From assembly GCA_900766575.1 (NCBI GenBank), contig CAAFVW010000183.1, forward strand, positions 1 to 22,529: a stretch of DNA of 22,529 nucleotides. The letters run 5' to 3'. Shown piece after piece: positions 21,913 to 22,529 of the stretch. Position 1 is the first letter of the stretch. Each line of letters begins with the position of its first letter. The stretch is from Lachnospiraceae bacterium. Lineage in GTDB: Bacteria; Bacillota; Clostridia; Lachnospirales; Lachnospiraceae. Under the pieces are notes generated by a model. That model saw only the letters and a program-made list of their open reading frames with translations. It made no database searches and was not told the DNA's origin. A program made the translations under genes and the position numbers.

Positions 21913-22529
21913 ATGAACAGAATTTTTTGGGCTGCAGATTCCACAGTCCAGACCAATGACTACACGACCTATCCGCAGACAGGTATTGGTCAGGTGTTTT
22001 CTTTATTTATAAAGCCGGAATATCAGGTAAACAATCATGCCAAGAACGGCAGAAGCACCAAAAGCTTTATGGACGAGGGGAGACTGAAAGCCATAGAGGA
22101 GAGAATTGGTGCAGGAGATTTCCTGTTTATCCAGTTTGGACACAATGACGAGAAAAAAGAGGATCCCACCAGATATACAGAGCCTTTTTCCACTTACATG
22201 GAGAATCTTGAAACCTTTATCCGTGTGGCAAAAGATCATAGCGCTTATCCGGTGCTGATCACTCCCTTAGAGCGCAGATGCTTTATGGATGAGAAACACT
22301 TGGGGATCGGAGCACATTCCGATTATGTGGCTGCTATGAAGCAGACCGCGGAGAAAAATAATGTTCCTCTGGTGGATCTCTACAGCATGAGCCGTATGGA
22401 GCTGAAAAAAGCCGGAGAGAAGAACAGCAGAAGATGGTATATGTTCTTCCCGGAGGGCGAGTATAAGAATCATCCGGAGAAATCCGAGGATAATACCCAC
22501 CTTCGTTATGACGGTGCTGTGAATTTCGC
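21913..22529 (+). CDS. CE12 rhamnogalacturonan acetylesterase, 3' end missing
   Basis: The first 205 codons of an SGNH-fold esterase that runs off the window. Relatives (RhgT/YesT type, carbohydrate esterase family 12) remove acetyl groups from rhamnogalacturonan I of pectin. Blocks seen: ADSTVQ near residue 8 with the catalytic serine (usual form GDST), NNHAKNGRSTKSFMDEG, FIQFGHNDEKKEDPTRYTEP with the GHND block, and THLRYDGA at the window end with the catalytic Asp or His region. No signal peptide, so it acts in the cytoplasm on imported fragments. GAGG six bases before ATG 21913 favours this start over ATG 21901, which would add four residues. It links the upstream transporter to pectin use. 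Confidence 0.85.
   Translation, partial: MNRIFWAADSTVQTNDYTTYPQTGIGQVFSLFIKPEYQVNNHAKNGRSTKSFMDEGRLKAIEERIGAGDFLFIQFGHNDEKKEDPTRYTEPFSTYMENLETFIRVAKDHSAYPVLITPLERRCFMDEKHLGIGAHSDYVAAMKQTAEKNNVPLVDLYSMSRMELKKAGEKNSRRWYMFFPEGEYKNHPEKSEDNTHLRYDGAVNF

Noticed and set aside
1..22529. CRISPR array, tRNA or rRNA genes, prophage or insertion sequence genes
   Set aside because: No regularly spaced repeats, no tRNA-like T-arm sequences in context, and no transposase, integrase or phage structural motifs were seen on either strand.

Overview
The window looks like the chromosome of a Firmicute of class Clostridia, most likely a gut Lachnospiraceae. This rests on the gene families (DUF975, DUF4190, a Gram-positive MacAB-like exporter without an outer-membrane partner, an LplA/LplB/YtcP-type sugar ABC system with a membrane-bound AraC regulator), strong GGAGG-type ribosome sites, and sigma-A promoters with 17-base spacers. 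All names come from reading the sequence; no database was searched.

Layout. (1) 1-412 has no supported gene. It holds a large fold-back structure: a 110-base hairpin (93-202), then a 158-base cloverleaf-like element (225-382) closed by a perfect 13-bp stem and packed with three abutting hairpins, the last a likely bidirectional terminator. (2) 413-1752, minus strand: two small membrane proteins (DUF975 and DUF4190 types). (3) 1954-4353: tex, an RNA-binding protein with an unusual Ala/Lys/Asn-rich insert. (4) 4469-5492, minus strand: ribU, the riboflavin transporter S component, behind a sigma-A promoter, FMN riboswitch and terminator. (5) 5596-9428: a three-gene MacAB-like export operon (ATPase, adaptor, permease) with a consensus promoter and an upstream 10-bp inverted repeat that may be an operator. 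(6) 9561-15599: a largely tRNA-centred gene run, ycxB-like, tsaE, tsaB, rimI, a small double-CxxC protein, rnz (RNase Z), a membrane-anchored unknown, tsaD and ispD. tsaB, tsaD and tsaE encode the TsaBDE machinery that makes t6A on tRNA; the partner TsaC is not here. (7) 15629-22529: a carbohydrate locus. A 749-residue AraC regulator with an extracytoplasmic sensor diverges from a lipoprotein, two permeases and a partial CE12-type rhamnogalacturonan acetylesterase. The regulator resembles Bacillus YesS in layout, and the set suggests uptake and deacetylation of pectin-derived rhamnogalacturonan fragments. No ATPase is encoded, as expected for systems using a shared MsmX-type ATPase.

Regulation is readable at several points: near-consensus promoters for tex, ribU, the export operon and the araC-type gene; two 16-base direct repeats 31 bases apart between the divergent regulator and lipoprotein genes, which also resemble cre sites; and a stem-loop between lipoprotein and permease genes that probably sets their ratio. 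The least explained items are the cloverleaf element at 225-382 with its neighbouring hairpin, and the 79-residue double-CxxC protein inside the tRNA operon. Nothing here proves a new defence or mobile system.
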